DNA from: Gordonia jacobaea
GTDB lineage: Bacteria > Actinomycetota > Actinomycetes > Mycobacteriales > Mycobacteriaceae
DNA: 64,000 nucleotides
Reading direction: 5' to 3'
Assembly (NCBI RefSeq): GCF_001186365.1
Contig: NZ_LDTZ01000014.1
Span: 124,001-188,000 of the forward strand
Shown here: in pieces, positions 32,799-42,597 of the stretch
Position numbering within the stretch: position 1 is the stretch's first letter
Layout: each line of letters starts with the position of its first letter
Made by a program: the position numbers and the translations under genes
The notes under the pieces: generated by a model
Told to the model about the DNA's origin: nothing
Seen by the model: only the letters and a program-made list of their open reading frames with translations
Database searches by the model: none

Positions 32799-33898
32799 CG
32801 CACCGGCCAAACTCGTCCGACGTTGATGCTGGTGCGTCAGGGTCAGGACCAGCCGTGCTGACCGATGATGAGTGGGCTAGCGTGCTTCCGAAGTTTGAGC
32901 TACACACGCACCTCGAGGGGACAGTCCGCCCTGAGGATTCGATAGCGATGGCAAAGCGAAATGGTATCGATCTGCCATTCGAGTCGGTAGACGACATGCG
33001 CGCCGCGCAGGACTACGGCGAACCCGCACTCCAGAATTTTCTGGCTTACCATTACGCCGTTTTCTCGGCGATTAGGCGTGTCGAGGATGTTGAACTCATT
33101 GCGCGGCGCTACGTCGAGCGGTGTGCCGAGAACAACATCAGGCACGTCGAAGTGCACGTGTGCTTACAGGACTATGTCGACCACGGAATCGATCTCGACG
33201 AGCTGCTCGATACGCTCCATGAGTCTGCGCTCTCCGCGACCCGCATGGGGGTGGACGTCGCGTACATCTACGGCATCAATAGGAGCCTCAGCGTCGCATC
33301 CGCCATCGCCGTCCTCAAGGTCATTGATCGTCACCCAGGTTCCGTTGTGGGTGTAGGTAGTTGTTCGGAAGAGACAGGGCATCCGCCGGTTATGTTCGCG
33401 GAGTTCTTCGCCGCGGCTCGCGACCGAGGATTGCGCCTGACGGCGCACTGTGACTGCGATCAACTGAACTCCGTCGAACACATTCGGCAATGTGTCCAAG
33501 AGATCGGGGTCGAGCGAATCGACCACGGCGTGAATATTCTCGATGCTCCCGAGTCCTTGTTAACCGAAGCGCGTGACCGCAATATTCATTTCACCGTTGT
33601 TCCCACTTGGCGGCCCTCGGACCCTGGCCCGCGAAGGATCGAACGGCTCATTGACATGCACGATAGGGGTTTGTCTGTCAGCGTCAATACAGACGATCCT
33701 GAGGAGTTCGCGAGTGGACATCTCAGCAAGCTGATCGCTGGCTTGCTGAATGACGGACGCATTACAAGAGAGCGCATGATCGCAATCATGCGAGATACCG
33801 TCAGGGCGAGCTGGGCCAGTGTGCAGGTCAAGGAAGACGCGTTAGCGGAACTGCAGGTGGTCGAAGATGCAAGCGCGAGCGACATTGTGGTGTCGTGA
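32795..33898 (+). CDS. Adenosine-deaminase-superfamily enzyme with altered active site
   Basis: A 367-residue amidohydrolase of the adenosine/adenine deaminase family. Zinc ligands are present: His37 and His39 (HTHLEG), His218, and Asp300 of NTDDP; the catalytic His244 is in RIDHGVNIL. The family motif HAGE, whose Glu protonates the purine ring, is replaced by His218-Cys-Asp-Cys-Asp, and the CPxSN motif becomes VPTWR. The substrate is therefore likely not adenosine. It may be a modified purine or another amino-heterocycle brought in by the coupled MHS carrier. Its final codons lie in the right direct repeat. Confidence 0.8.
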   Translation: MTHRPNSSDVDAGASGSGPAVLTDDEWASVLPKFELHTHLEGTVRPEDSIAMAKRNGIDLPFESVDDMRAAQDYGEPALQNFLAYHYAVFSAIRRVEDVELIARRYVERCAENNIRHVEVHVCLQDYVDHGIDLDELLDTLHESALSATRMGVDVAYIYGINRSLSVASAIAVLKVIDRHPGSVVGVGSCSEETGHPPVMFAEFFAAARDRGLRLTAHCDCDQLNSVEHIRQCVQEIGVERIDHGVNILDAPESLLTEARDRNIHFTVVPTWRPSDPGPRRIERLIDMHDRGLSVSVNTDDPEEFASGHLSKLIAGLLNDGRITRERMIAIMRDTVRASWASVQVKEDALAELQVVEDASASDIVVS

Positions 33899-33904
33899 CA
33901 TCGC
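33887..33904 (+). repeat. Right 18-bp direct repeat of the island
   Basis: Identical to 30744-30761. It supplies the last three sense codons and the stop of the deaminase-like gene. Confidence 0.9.
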
Positions 33905-33970
33905 TGCGCCGCGTCGACGCCGCCCCACCTGTGCTGCTTCGCGCGCACCCCAACCACTAGAGTCGTGGGC

Positions 33971-35224
33971 GTGCGCGTACTAGTCATCGGCTCGGGCGGC
34001 CGTGAACACGCCCTGCTCATCGGCCTGTCCCGCGATCCGTCGGTCACCGAACTGCACGTCGCGCCCGGTAACGCGGGGACTGCGTCGATCGCCACCAATC
34101 ACGCCGTCGACGTCGTGTCGGCCGACGGTGTGGTGGCACTGGCGCGTCAGCTCGACGCTGATCTCGTTGTCATCGGCCCCGAGGTGCCGCTGGTTCTCGG
34201 TGTGGCCGACGTGCTGCGCGACGCCGGGTTCGCGACGTTCGGACCCGGAGCGCAGGCGGCACAGATCGAGGGATCGAAGGCCTTCGCCAAAGATGTCATG
34301 GCAGCGGCCGGTGTCCGCACCGCGCACAGCGAGGTCGTCGACAACCCTGCCAAACTCGACGCCGCGCTCGATCGTTTCGGCCCGACCTGGGTGGTCAAGG
34401 ACGACGGCTTGGCCGCGGGCAAGGGCGTCGTCGTGACCACCGACCGCGCGGCCGCACGGAGTCACGCGGCGGAGTGTCTCGAGATCGGCCATCCGGTCCT
34501 GCTCGAAAGCTTTCTCGACGGACCAGAGGTCTCGCTGTTCTGCCTGGTCGACGGCGAGACCGTCGTACCGCTGATCCCCGCGCAAGACCACAAGCGGGTC
34601 GGCGACAACGACACCGGACCGAACACCGGCGGCATGGGTGCCTACACGCCGCTGCCGTGGCTACCCGACGAGGTGACCAGCCAGATCGTCGACGATGTGG
34701 TCAAACCTGTTGCCGCAGAGCTGGTTCGACGTGGCACGCCGTTTTCCGGGCTGCTCTATGCCGGACTCGCGATCGGCAAGGACGGGCCGTCCGTCGTCGA
34801 ATTCAATTGTCGGTTCGGTGATCCCGAGACGCAGGCGGTGCTCGCGCTGCTGAAATCGCCTCTGGGACAAGCGCTCAACGCGACGGCAACCGGCACCCTG
34901 GCCGACCTGCCCCCACTGGAGTGGGAAGACGGCGCGGCGGTCATCGTGGTTGTCGCAGCGGAGAACTACCCGGGCAAGCCGCGCACGGGCGACGCGATTA
35001 CCGGCGCAACCGGCGAGGGCGTGCTGCACGCCGGAACAGCAGTCGACGCGTCCGGTGCCGTGGTGTCGTCGGGAGGTCGGGTACTCGGAGTGCTCGGTGT
35101 AGGTGCCGACCTCGCCGAGGCGCGCGCTCAGGCGTACGAGCGGATCGACGCGATCAAACTGCCGGGCTCGCATCACCGCACCGACATCGGCAAGGCCGCG
35201 CTCGACGGCGAGATCAGTATCTGA
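33971..35224 (+). CDS. purD: Phosphoribosylamine-glycine ligase PurD
   Basis: Joins glycine to phosphoribosylamine with ATP, the second step of purine synthesis. The 417-residue protein shows [11 protein letters not shown], the ATP-grasp region [13 protein letters not shown], the conserved [22 protein letters not shown], and [15 protein letters not shown] 33971 is preferred to GTG 33965 because TAGAGT (33958-33963) is a -10 ending 7 nt before it. The right island repeat ends 53 bp upstream of this hexamer, so the insertion has left the promoter intact. It is convergent with the esterase gene. Confidence 0.95.
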   Translation: MRVLVIGSGGREHALLIGLSRDPSVTELHVAPGNAGTASIATNHAVDVVSADGVVALARQLDADLVVIGPEVPLVLGVADVLRDAGFATFGPGAQAAQIEGSKAFAKDVMAAAGVRTAHSEVVDNPAKLDAALDRFGPTWVVKDDGLAAGKGVVVTTDRAAARSHAAECLEIGHPVLLESFLDGPEVSLFCLVDGETVVPLIPAQDHKRVGDNDTGPNTGGMGAYTPLPWLPDEVTSQIVDDVVKPVAAELVRRGTPFSGLLYAGLAIGKDGPSVVEFNCRFGDPETQAVLALLKSPLGQALNATATGTLADLPPLEWEDGAAVIVVVAAENYPGKPRTGDAITGATGEGVLHAGTAVDASGAVVSSGGRVLGVLGVGADLAEARAQAYERIDAIKLPGSHHRTDIGKAALDGEISI

Positions 35225-35225
35225 T

Positions 35226-36209
35226 CTAACGGGCCAGTTCGCGCCCGAGAAACGCCACCTGATCGGGAAGAACGCTGCGCCAGTAGCGATTCGTGTGTCC
35301 GCCGGCCGCTGTCCCGAATGCCGCCGGTGGGTGTAGTCCTGCGGCCCATTGACGCGTGTAGGTGTAGAACTGATCGCTCGAACCGATGGTGATCAGCAGC
35401 GGGATTTTGTCGAACGCGCGCTGCTGGCCGAACAGCGAGTTGCGCTGATAGTCGTCGAAACTGTCGAAGGCGCGCTGCGGGAAATTGTTCGGATCTGCCC
35501 ACAGCGCAGGCGAACTCACCGCGATCGCAGCGACGCGGGGCGCGCCGAGTAGCGCTCCGAGGCGCAGTGCTCCGTAACCGCCCATCGACCAGCCGAAGAG
35601 CCCGAGTCGATCGGTGGACAAGTCGAGTTCGCGATTGCTCGCCAGCATCGGGATGAACTCGTCGAGAACCATTGCGCCGCCATCGGTTCCGTCGGCGCGC
35701 GCGTGCCAGTAGTTGCGCGCGCCGTCGACCGCGGCAATCGCGAACGGCGCATTGCCCGCGTCGACGTACTCCTGAAGCACGGTCTGGACGCTGAGCTTAT
35801 TGGTGAAGATCGACTGCTCGTTTGTGTTCAACGCGTGCAGGACCACCACGACGGGGAGCGTGCCGGTCACACCCGACGGTCGTGCCACGGCCCAACGCGT
35901 CGGCCGACCACCCATCTTGGCGGAGACGAAGCTACCCGTGATGAGCTTCGGACCCTCGGCGATGGGCGCGGGCGAGGTCTCGATGGGCAACTCGTCGTCG
36001 GCGGAACGGGGGACCGCAGCTCGCCGCTCGTCGACAGTCACCGCATCCGAGCGTGAGCACGACGACAGTGAGAACGCCGACAGCGCTCCGATTGCCGAGA
36101 CACCCAGGGCGGACGCGAGAACGGCCCGACGGTTGGGCTGCGCCGACGGCGCGTCGGAGGCGGGGTCGGCGCGCGGGGTTGCGGCGTTCGGCCGGTGATC
36201 GGTGCTCAT
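35226..36209 (-). CDS. Exported esterase, antigen 85/esterase D-like alpha/beta hydrolase
   Basis: A 327-residue lipoprotein-like hydrolase. It has a twin-arginine-like NRRAVLASALG signal and a lipobox LSSC near residue 43. The hydrolase core has VVVVLHALN, the nucleophile elbow GWSMGGYGALRLG, Asp in TIGSSDQFY and His in AGGHTNRYW, as in the esterase/Ag85 group. M. tuberculosis has an exported esterase (Rv0774c) in the same place near purD, which supports orthology. The natural ester is unknown. ATG 36209 is the first start compatible with the signal peptide. Confidence 0.85.
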   Translation of the reverse strand: MSTDHRPNAATPRADPASDAPSAQPNRRAVLASALGVSAIGALSAFSLSSCSRSDAVTVDERRAAVPRSADDELPIETSPAPIAEGPKLITGSFVSAKMGGRPTRWAVARPSGVTGTLPVVVVLHALNTNEQSIFTNKLSVQTVLQEYVDAGNAPFAIAAVDGARNYWHARADGTDGGAMVLDEFIPMLASNRELDLSTDRLGLFGWSMGGYGALRLGALLGAPRVAAIAVSSPALWADPNNFPQRAFDSFDDYQRNSLFGQQRAFDKIPLLITIGSSDQFYTYTRQWAAGLHPPAAFGTAAGGHTNRYWRSVLPDQVAFLGRELAR

Positions 36210-36235
36210 CGAGTTCACAGGATAGTGGGCACCGA

Positions 36236-36628
36236 TCAGATAGCGGCGATTGCCGCCTTCAGCTTGGTCGACGCGTCTGCGGCGACGTCGGGTAGCCCCG
36301 GCGCATCGGCGACCGCGACCATGATGTCGGGGTTCATCGCTTCGACGATCACTTCGCCCGTGACCTCGGGATTCGCCCGGACGACCACGTTGCACGGCAG
36401 CAGCAGACCGATCTGCCGTTCGATGCCGAGTGCGCGGTGCGCGAGACCGGGATTACACGCACCGAGGATGAGGTAGGGCTCGATGTCTTCGTCGAGCTTC
36501 TTCTTCAATGTCGCGGTGACGTCGATCTCGGTGAGCACGCCGAATCCCTGCTCTGCCAGCGCTGCGCGGGTGCGGGCGACGGCGTCGTCGAACTCCGTGG
36601 TGAGGGTGGTGGAGTAGCCGAGTTGCAT
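36236..36628 (-). CDS. DUF302-family protein
   Basis: A 130-residue DUF302 protein with the family pattern: YSTTLTTEFDDAVARTRAALAEQGFGVLTEIDV, the ILGACNPGLAHRAL motif with a conserved Cys, and GLLLPCNVVV with a second Cys. The function of the family is not settled; it often accompanies sulfur or metal-stress genes. ATG 36628 follows AAAGGAAA. It lies 44 bp downstream of the CstR-like gene and is probably in the same operon, so persulfide stress is a reasonable guess for its role. Confidence 0.87.
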   Translation of the reverse strand: MQLGYSTTLTTEFDDAVARTRAALAEQGFGVLTEIDVTATLKKKLDEDIEPYLILGACNPGLAHRALGIERQIGLLLPCNVVVRANPEVTGEVIVEAMNPDIMVAVADAPGLPDVAADASTKLKAAIAAI

Positions 36629-36672
36629 GGCGTTTCCTTTCTTGTGTGCCCGGCGATTCTGTATGGCCGGGT

Positions 36673-37624
<952 letters not shown>

Positions 37625-37652
37625 CTGGCCAGAATAGCGTCGATGACAGAAC

Positions 37653-37683
37653 CTGACATCAGGGGTAGCGTGAGTGATGTCAG
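37653..37683. promoter_or_regulatory. 31-bp inverted repeat between TetR and SDR genes
   Basis: CTGACATCA (37653-37661) is mirrored by TGATGTCAG (37675-37683) around a 13-bp spacer, in the divergent promoter region. It is a probable TetR operator. Confidence 0.65.
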
Positions 37684-37712
37684 ATCATGTCATCACTACG
37701 AAGAGGCTTGTC

Positions 37713-38618
37713 ATGCGCGTTTTTCTCACCGGTGCGTCGGGACACATCGGGTCCGCACTCATACCGGAGCTCATTACGGCTGGCCACAGCGTCGTCGGAC
37801 TTGCTCGCTCTGACGACGCAGCCGCGCTCGTGGCCGACCGCGGGGCGGAGGTCGTCCGTGGTGGACTCGACGACCTCGACGTGCTGCGTGCCGCCGCGTC
37901 GGACTGCGACGGGGTCATCCATCTCGCCTTCCGACACGACCTCATGCAGGTCGGGGATATGGCAGGCGCCGCAGATTCCGACCTCGCGGCGCTCGCCGCC
38001 ATCGGCGACGCCGTGCGCGGCACCGGCAAACCCCTGGTGGGTACATCCGGAACGCTTCTCTTGGCCGCTTCCGGCATCACCGGACGCCCCGGCACCGAGG
38101 AGGATGCGCTTCCTTCGGGGTACCGGATCGACTCCGAGAACTTCGTGATCGGACTCGCCGACGACGGTGTGCGGTCGTCGGTCGTGCGTCTACCTCCGAC
38201 AGTGCACTCCGACCTCGACTGCCATGGCTTCGTCCCCGGGTTGATCGGATTCGCGCGTAACGCTGGCTCGTCGGGATACCTGGGTGACGGACACAACCGG
38301 TGGCCCGCGGTGCACACCCGCGACGCCGCGCGCGTCTATCGCCGTGCGCTCGAGTCGGCACCGGCAGGCACCCGGCTACACGCGGTTGCTGAGGAGGGTG
38401 TGCCGTTCCGGGAGATCGCCGCGGCCATCGGGCGGGGACTCGACGTCCCGGTGGTGTCGGTTCCCGCGGACAGGGCTGCTGACGTATTCGGTTATCTCGC
38501 AGGCTTCGTCGGTATCGACAATCCGACGGCTTCGACGCTGACTCGTGAACTGCTCGACTGGGAGCCGGAGTTCCCCGGTTTACTCAGCGACCTCGCGGCC
38601 GGGCACTACTTCACCTGA
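37713..38618 (+). CDS. Extended SDR / NAD-dependent epimerase-like oxidoreductase
   Basis: A 301-residue atypical extended SDR. The nucleotide-binding motif is TGASGHIGSALIPEL, followed by GLARSDDAAALVADRGAEVVRGGLDD, HLAFRHD and a C-terminal half typical of NAD-dependent epimerases. The classical YxxxK is replaced by an SGYRIDSENFVIG region, so it may only bind NAD(P)H and a ligand. ATG 37713 follows AGAGG; the frame upstream of it crosses the operator. It is controlled presumably by the divergent TetR protein. Confidence 0.82.
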   Translation: MRVFLTGASGHIGSALIPELITAGHSVVGLARSDDAAALVADRGAEVVRGGLDDLDVLRAAASDCDGVIHLAFRHDLMQVGDMAGAADSDLAALAAIGDAVRGTGKPLVGTSGTLLLAASGITGRPGTEEDALPSGYRIDSENFVIGLADDGVRSSVVRLPPTVHSDLDCHGFVPGLIGFARNAGSSGYLGDGHNRWPAVHTRDAARVYRRALESAPAGTRLHAVAEEGVPFREIAAAIGRGLDVPVVSVPADRAADVFGYLAGFVGIDNPTASTLTRELLDWEPEFPGLLSDLAAGHYFT

Positions 38619-38706
38619 GTGCGCAATATGCCCAACGCGTGTGATCGCGAGGTCGAGATTCGCGAAAGCCAACCGTGCAGTGAAATCGCTTGGCAGCATG
38701 GGGGCC

Positions 38707-39309
38707 ATGACGGCGGCGACCACTCCCAAGGGAGAGCGCAGGCGGTCGCGCCTCATCGCGGCTGCCGGAGAGTTGTTGCTGGAGGGCGGCTTCGACGCCG
38801 TGCGTCACCGAGCAGTTGCCGATCGTGCGCAATTGCCACTCGCGTCGACGACGTACTACTTCGGCTCGCTCGACGACCTGATGGCCGAGGCCGCGGGCTT
38901 CGTGTCGCGGGCAGACGAGCAGGCGATCGTCGATCGGGGTGAGGCGGTTGCACGGCGTCGTCGAGGAAGTCATGCGACCGCAGAGATCCTCGCCGACGTG
39001 TTCGTCGGTGAGAACACCCCCCACGACGAGTTGGCGGCCCGCTACGAAATGATCGCGCTCACACCGAGGTACCCGCGGCTCTACGACGTCGTGGCCGCGC
39101 GACGTGCGACGCTCGCCGCAACACACCTCGTCGTGCTCGACAGGTCGGGACGGTTGGCACGGGCCGCACACATCGAGAATCTCATCGCCATCGAAGACGG
39201 CGCCGTTCTCGGTGCGCTCGGCAGCGGATCGTCGCCGGCCGGCGCGACGCGCGACGCGCTCGGCGAGGTCGTCGACGTGCTGGCCCCGCGAGTGGAGGAA
39301 CCACGGTGA
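38707..39309 (+). CDS. TetR-family regulator
   Basis: A 200-residue TetR-type protein with RRRSRLIAAAGELLLEGGFDAVRHRAVADRAQLPLASTTYYFGSLDDLMAEAA as the DNA-binding half. The ligand half is not recognised. ATG 38707 is chosen near the HTH; ATG 38698 gives three more residues. Its stop overlaps the next start (GTGA at 39306), linking it to a small exported protein. This pairing next to purB resembles the regulator gene in M. tuberculosis near Rv0776c-Rv0777, though I am not certain. Confidence 0.8.
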   Translation: MTAATTPKGERRRSRLIAAAGELLLEGGFDAVRHRAVADRAQLPLASTTYYFGSLDDLMAEAAGFVSRADEQAIVDRGEAVARRRRGSHATAEILADVFVGENTPHDELAARYEMIALTPRYPRLYDVVAARRATLAATHLVVLDRSGRLARAAHIENLIAIEDGAVLGALGSGSSPAGATRDALGEVVDVLAPRVEEPR

Positions 39310-39734
39310 ATCAGCGGAGAACTGTCGTGGCGTGGCGCCACGGTATCGCTCGGGTTGTGGCGACCGTCGTCGTCGCGGTGGGCGTGCTCGTCGCAGCGTT
39401 GTCGGCGCAGGGCGCGGCGTCGGCCGAACCGGTCCAGGCGCCCGATCCGGGAGTGCCGTTCTCCTCGGTGGTCTACGGAACCGGATGCACGTATTGGCTG
39501 ACGGGCTTGGTGAACTCGCGCGGGACGGTCACGTTCTGGGAGGGCAAGAAGGGCTACACACCACGGCTCATCGGGAGCGCCGAACCTGCGGGCGGCCAGG
39601 CGACGATCAGATGGATTCCCCGCCGGATCGGCGACAGATACCTCTACACCAAACAGAACGGTGTGCGGTCGAAGCTGACGCTTGCACGAGTGCACCAGGG
39701 CTACGGCTCGGGCGGGACGTGCATCGCGATCTGA
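39306..39734 (+). CDS. Small exported protein of unknown function
   Basis: A 142-residue secreted protein. A basic start and hydrophobic core (VVATVVVAVGVLVAALSA) end at an ASA-like cleavage site. The mature 100 residues hold two cysteines (GTGCTYW and GGTCIA) that could form a disulfide, with an Ig-like alternation of strands (TVTFWEGKKG, ATIRWIPRRIG). No known domain is recognised with confidence. It overlaps the TetR gene by 4 bp and precedes purB, with its own promoter between. Confidence 0.75.
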   Translation: MNQRRTVVAWRHGIARVVATVVVAVGVLVAALSAQGAASAEPVQAPDPGVPFSSVVYGTGCTYWLTGLVNSRGTVTFWEGKKGYTPRLIGSAEPAGGQATIRWIPRRIGDRYLYTKQNGVRSKLTLARVHQGYGSGGTCIAI

Positions 39735-39808
39735 GTCGCCGCCCGTGGCCGGTCGACGGCCAGACGCCCGTGACAGTCGAGTGTCGAGTACACGACTAGA
39801 CTGTTGGC

Positions 39809-41236
39809 GTGTCGAAACCTGCCATCACCAATGTTCTGGCCAGCCGATATGCGTCTGCCGACCTCGCCGAGATCTGGTCGGCGACCAACAAGATCGCGCT
39901 TGAACGCCGCCTGTGGCTGGCTGTTCTGAAGGCGCAGCAGGACCTGGGGATCGAGGTCCCCGACGGCGCGGTCGCCGACTACGAGGCAGTCATCGACCAG
40001 ATCGACCTCGCGTCGATCGCCGAGCGTGAGCGCATCACCCGCCACGACGTGAAGGCGCGCATCGAAGAGTTCAACGCGCTCGCCGGCCACGAGCAGATCC
40101 ACAAGGGCATGACGAGCCGCGACCTCACCGAGAACGTCGAGCAGTTGCAGATCCTGCAATCGCTGCGTCACGTGTACGCGCACGGGATCACGGTGCTCGC
40201 ACGACTCGTCGAGCATGCTGCGCAGTACAGCTCGACGGTGATGGCCGGACGTAGTCACAACGTTGCCGCGCAGGCCACGACGCTGGGCAAGAGGTTCGCA
40301 TCTGCTGCCGACGAGCTCATGATCGCGTTGCAGCGCGTCGACGAAACGATCGACCGCTATCCGCTGCGTGGCGTCAAGGGGCCGATGGGTACCAGCCAGG
40401 ACATGCTCGACCTGCTGGGCGGCGACGCGTCGAAGCTCGCCGACCTCGAAACGCGCGTCGCCGGGCACCTCGGATTCGCGCGATCGCTGACATCCGTCGG
40501 CCAGATCTACCCTCGCTCGCTCGATCACGACGTCGTGTCCGCGCTTGTGCAGGTGGGTGCGGGGCCGTCGTCGTTGGCGCACACGATCCGGCTGATGGCC
40601 GGCCACGAGCTGGTCACCGAGGGTTTCCAGCCGGGCCAGGTCGGGTCGTCGGCGATGCCGCACAAGATGAACACGCGTAGCTGTGAGCGCGTCAACGGCC
40701 TGCAGGTGGTGCTGCGTGGCTACGGCTCGATGGCTGCCGAACTCGCGGGCGCGCAGTGGAACGAGGGCGACGTGTTCTGCTCGGTTGTGCGACGCGTCGC
40801 GCTGCCGGATGCCTTCTTCGCGATCGACGGCATGCTGGAGACCTTCCTGACCGTGCTCGCCGAGTTCGGTGCCTACCCCGCGGTCATCGAGAACGAATTG
40901 GCCCGCTACCTGCCGTTCCTGGCCACCACCAAGGTGCTGATGGCATCGGTGCGAGCGGGCGTGGGGCGCGAGGCCGCGCATGAGGCGATCAAGGAGAACG
41001 CCGTCGCGGTTGCGCTCGCGATGCGTGAGGAAGGTCGCGAGCCCGACCTGCTCGACCGCTTGGCCGCCGACGAGCGCATCCCCCTCGACCGCGCCCAGCT
41101 CGACGCGCTACTCGACGACAAGGAGGCGTTCGTCGGAGCCGCAGGCCGCCAGGTCGCCGACGTCATCGCCGCCGCGGAGAAGCTCATCGCCGACAACCCC
41201 GAGGCCGCCAACTACGTGCCCGCACCCATCCTCTAG
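39809..41236 (+). CDS. purB: Adenylosuccinate lyase PurB
   Basis: Splits fumarate from SAICAR and adenylosuccinate in purine synthesis. The 475-residue protein has the superfamily signature GSSAMPHKMN and the catalytic regions TSRDLTENVE and MAGRSHNVAAQ. GTG 39809 lies 6 nt after TAGACT (39797-39802), the leaderless arrangement shared with purC and purD. It is followed by a repeat array rather than directly by the next purine gene. Confidence 0.95.
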   Translation: MSKPAITNVLASRYASADLAEIWSATNKIALERRLWLAVLKAQQDLGIEVPDGAVADYEAVIDQIDLASIAERERITRHDVKARIEEFNALAGHEQIHKGMTSRDLTENVEQLQILQSLRHVYAHGITVLARLVEHAAQYSSTVMAGRSHNVAAQATTLGKRFASAADELMIALQRVDETIDRYPLRGVKGPMGTSQDMLDLLGGDASKLADLETRVAGHLGFARSLTSVGQIYPRSLDHDVVSALVQVGAGPSSLAHTIRLMAGHELVTEGFQPGQVGSSAMPHKMNTRSCERVNGLQVVLRGYGSMAAELAGAQWNEGDVFCSVVRRVALPDAFFAIDGMLETFLTVLAEFGAYPAVIENELARYLPFLATTKVLMASVRAGVGREAAHEAIKENAVAVALAMREEGREPDLLDRLAADERIPLDRAQLDALLDDKEAFVGAAGRQVADVIAAAEKLIADNPEAANYVPAPIL

Positions 41237-41238
41237 AC

Positions 41239-41327
41239 GCTGGTTGAGCGGCGCTCCCGCTGGTTGAGCTTGTCGAAACCACCCGCTGGTTGAGCTGCCC
41301 CCCGCTGGTTGAGCTTGTCGAAACCAC
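41239..41327. repeat. Four-copy GCTGGTTGAGC repeat array
   Basis: GCTGGTTGAGC occurs at 41239, 41259, 41285 and 41304; two copies continue TTGTCGAAACCAC. The reverse complement, GGTTTCGACAAGCTCAACC, matches in pattern the CTCGACAAGCTCGATCAGCG units at 14520. The array fills the convergent purB-SelW gap. Confidence 0.85.
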
Positions 41328-41606
41328 TCACTTCTTCTCGGAGTGCCCGAGTTGCCAGTCGGGCAGCGCGGTGTCGCGCAGGCGGCGCTTGAGCTCGGCG
41401 GCGTCGGGGAAACCGCCGTCGGCCTTGCGTTCCCAGAGCTGTGTCCCGTCGACGTCGATGCGGAAGATGCCGCCGGTGCCGGGGACCAGGGTGACCGAGC
41501 CGAGGTCGGTGCCGAAGGTGCTCAGGATCTCCGAGGCCATCCAGCTCGCGCGCAGCAGCCAGTTGCACTGCGTGCAGTAGGTGATGGTGATCGCGGGTGG
41601 GGTCAT
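41328..41606 (-). CDS. SelT/SelW/SelH-like (Rdx) thioredoxin-fold protein
   Basis: A 92-residue protein of the selenoprotein W-like Rdx family, with Cys in place of selenocysteine: the CxxC is Cys11-Thr-Gln-Cys14 in ITITYCTQCNWLLRA. The rest keeps the family shape, with GGIFRIDVDGTQLWERKADGGFPDAAELKRRLRD. Its role is probably thiol redox chemistry in the cytoplasm; no partner is known. ATG 41606 is chosen because it immediately precedes the first beta strand; the long frame upstream lies in purC promoter sequence. Confidence 0.88.
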   Translation of the reverse strand: MTPPAITITYCTQCNWLLRASWMASEILSTFGTDLGSVTLVPGTGGIFRIDVDGTQLWERKADGGFPDAAELKRRLRDTALPDWQLGHSEKK

Positions 41607-41699
41607 CTGCCTACGGTCCCACATGATGTGCCGGGGCTCCGAAGTCCGGCTGTCAACCCGAACATGTCTGCGCGCCGACGCAGCAACTAAGGTCGAAGC

Positions 41700-42590
41700 A
41701 TGCGTCCAGCTCTCGATTCGTACACCTTTGTGGCCTCGGGCAAGGTGCGCGAGATCTATCAGATCGATTCCGACACCCTGCTCATGGTCGCCAGCGACCG
41801 CATCTCGGCGTACGACTTCGTGCTCTCGCCGGAGATACCCGACAAGGGTCGCATCCTCACCGCGATGAGCTTCTTCTGGTTCGACGCGCTCGGCGTGCCG
41901 AACCATCTCGCCGGTGGCCCCGACGACGAGCGCATACCCGCTGAGCTCGTGGGTCGGTCAATGGTGGTGCACAAGCTGCCGATGGTTCCCGTCGAATGCG
42001 TCGCCCGCGGCTATCTGACCGGGTCCGGTCTCATCGACTACAACAAGACCGGCGCGGTGTGCGGCGTCGTACTCCCGTCGGGTCTGCATGAGGCCGACAA
42101 GCTGCCGGAACCGATCTTCACTCCCGCGACCAAGGCGGAGCAGGGTGATCATGACGAGAACATCACCTTCGAGCAGGCTGCAGATGTCGTCGGCACCGAC
42201 CTCGCCGAGTCCCTGCGCACCGCGACGCTCGACATCTACGGCAGGGGAGCCGATCTCGCCGCAGGGCGCGGAATCATCCTGGCCGACACCAAGTTCGAGT
42301 TCGGTCAAACCCCCGACGGCTCGCTCGTCCTCGCCGACGAGGTGCTGACCCCCGACTCGTCCCGATACTGGGACGCCGCCTCGTATTCGCCGGGACACGT
42401 ACAACCCAGCTTCGACAAGCAGATCGTCCGCAACTGGCTGACCTCGGCGGCGTCGGGCTGGGACCGATCGTCCGACGACCCGCCGCCCAGCCTGCCCGCT
42501 GACGTCGTCGAGCGCACCCGCGCACGTTATATCGAAGCCTACGAACTGATTTCGCAGAAGTCGTTCGACGACTGGCCCGACCACGCATAG
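41700..42590 (+). CDS. purC: SAICAR synthetase PurC
   Basis: Couples aspartate to CAIR with ATP to form SAICAR. The 296-residue protein has the typical [43 protein letters not shown] and DTKFEFG motifs. ATG 41700 lies 6 nt after TAAGGT (41688-41693), so translation is probably leaderless. Oligopeptidase B follows after 7 nt and is likely co-transcribed, as in M. tuberculosis. Confidence 0.96.
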   Translation: MRPALDSYTFVASGKVREIYQIDSDTLLMVASDRISAYDFVLSPEIPDKGRILTAMSFFWFDALGVPNHLAGGPDDERIPAELVGRSMVVHKLPMVPVECVARGYLTGSGLIDYNKTGAVCGVVLPSGLHEADKLPEPIFTPATKAEQGDHDENITFEQAADVVGTDLAESLRTATLDIYGRGADLAAGRGIILADTKFEFGQTPDGSLVLADEVLTPDSSRYWDAASYSPGHVQPSFDKQIVRNWLTSAASGWDRSSDDPPPSLPADVVERTRARYIEAYELISQKSFDDWPDHA

Positions 42591-42597
42591 GAGACCC

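Larger units (their letters stand above)
30744..33904. mobile_element. Foreign three-gene module bounded by 18-bp direct repeats
   Basis: The same 18 bp, GTGGTGTCGTGACATCGC, occurs at 30744-30761 and 33887-33904. The DNA between holds TetR, MHS transporter and deaminase-like genes and is visibly less GC-rich, with codons such as TTT, AAT and TTA that neighbours avoid. No integrase or transposase is present. The left copy completes LtrA and the right copy completes the deaminase gene, both ending Val-Val-Ser-stop. Confidence 0.7.
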
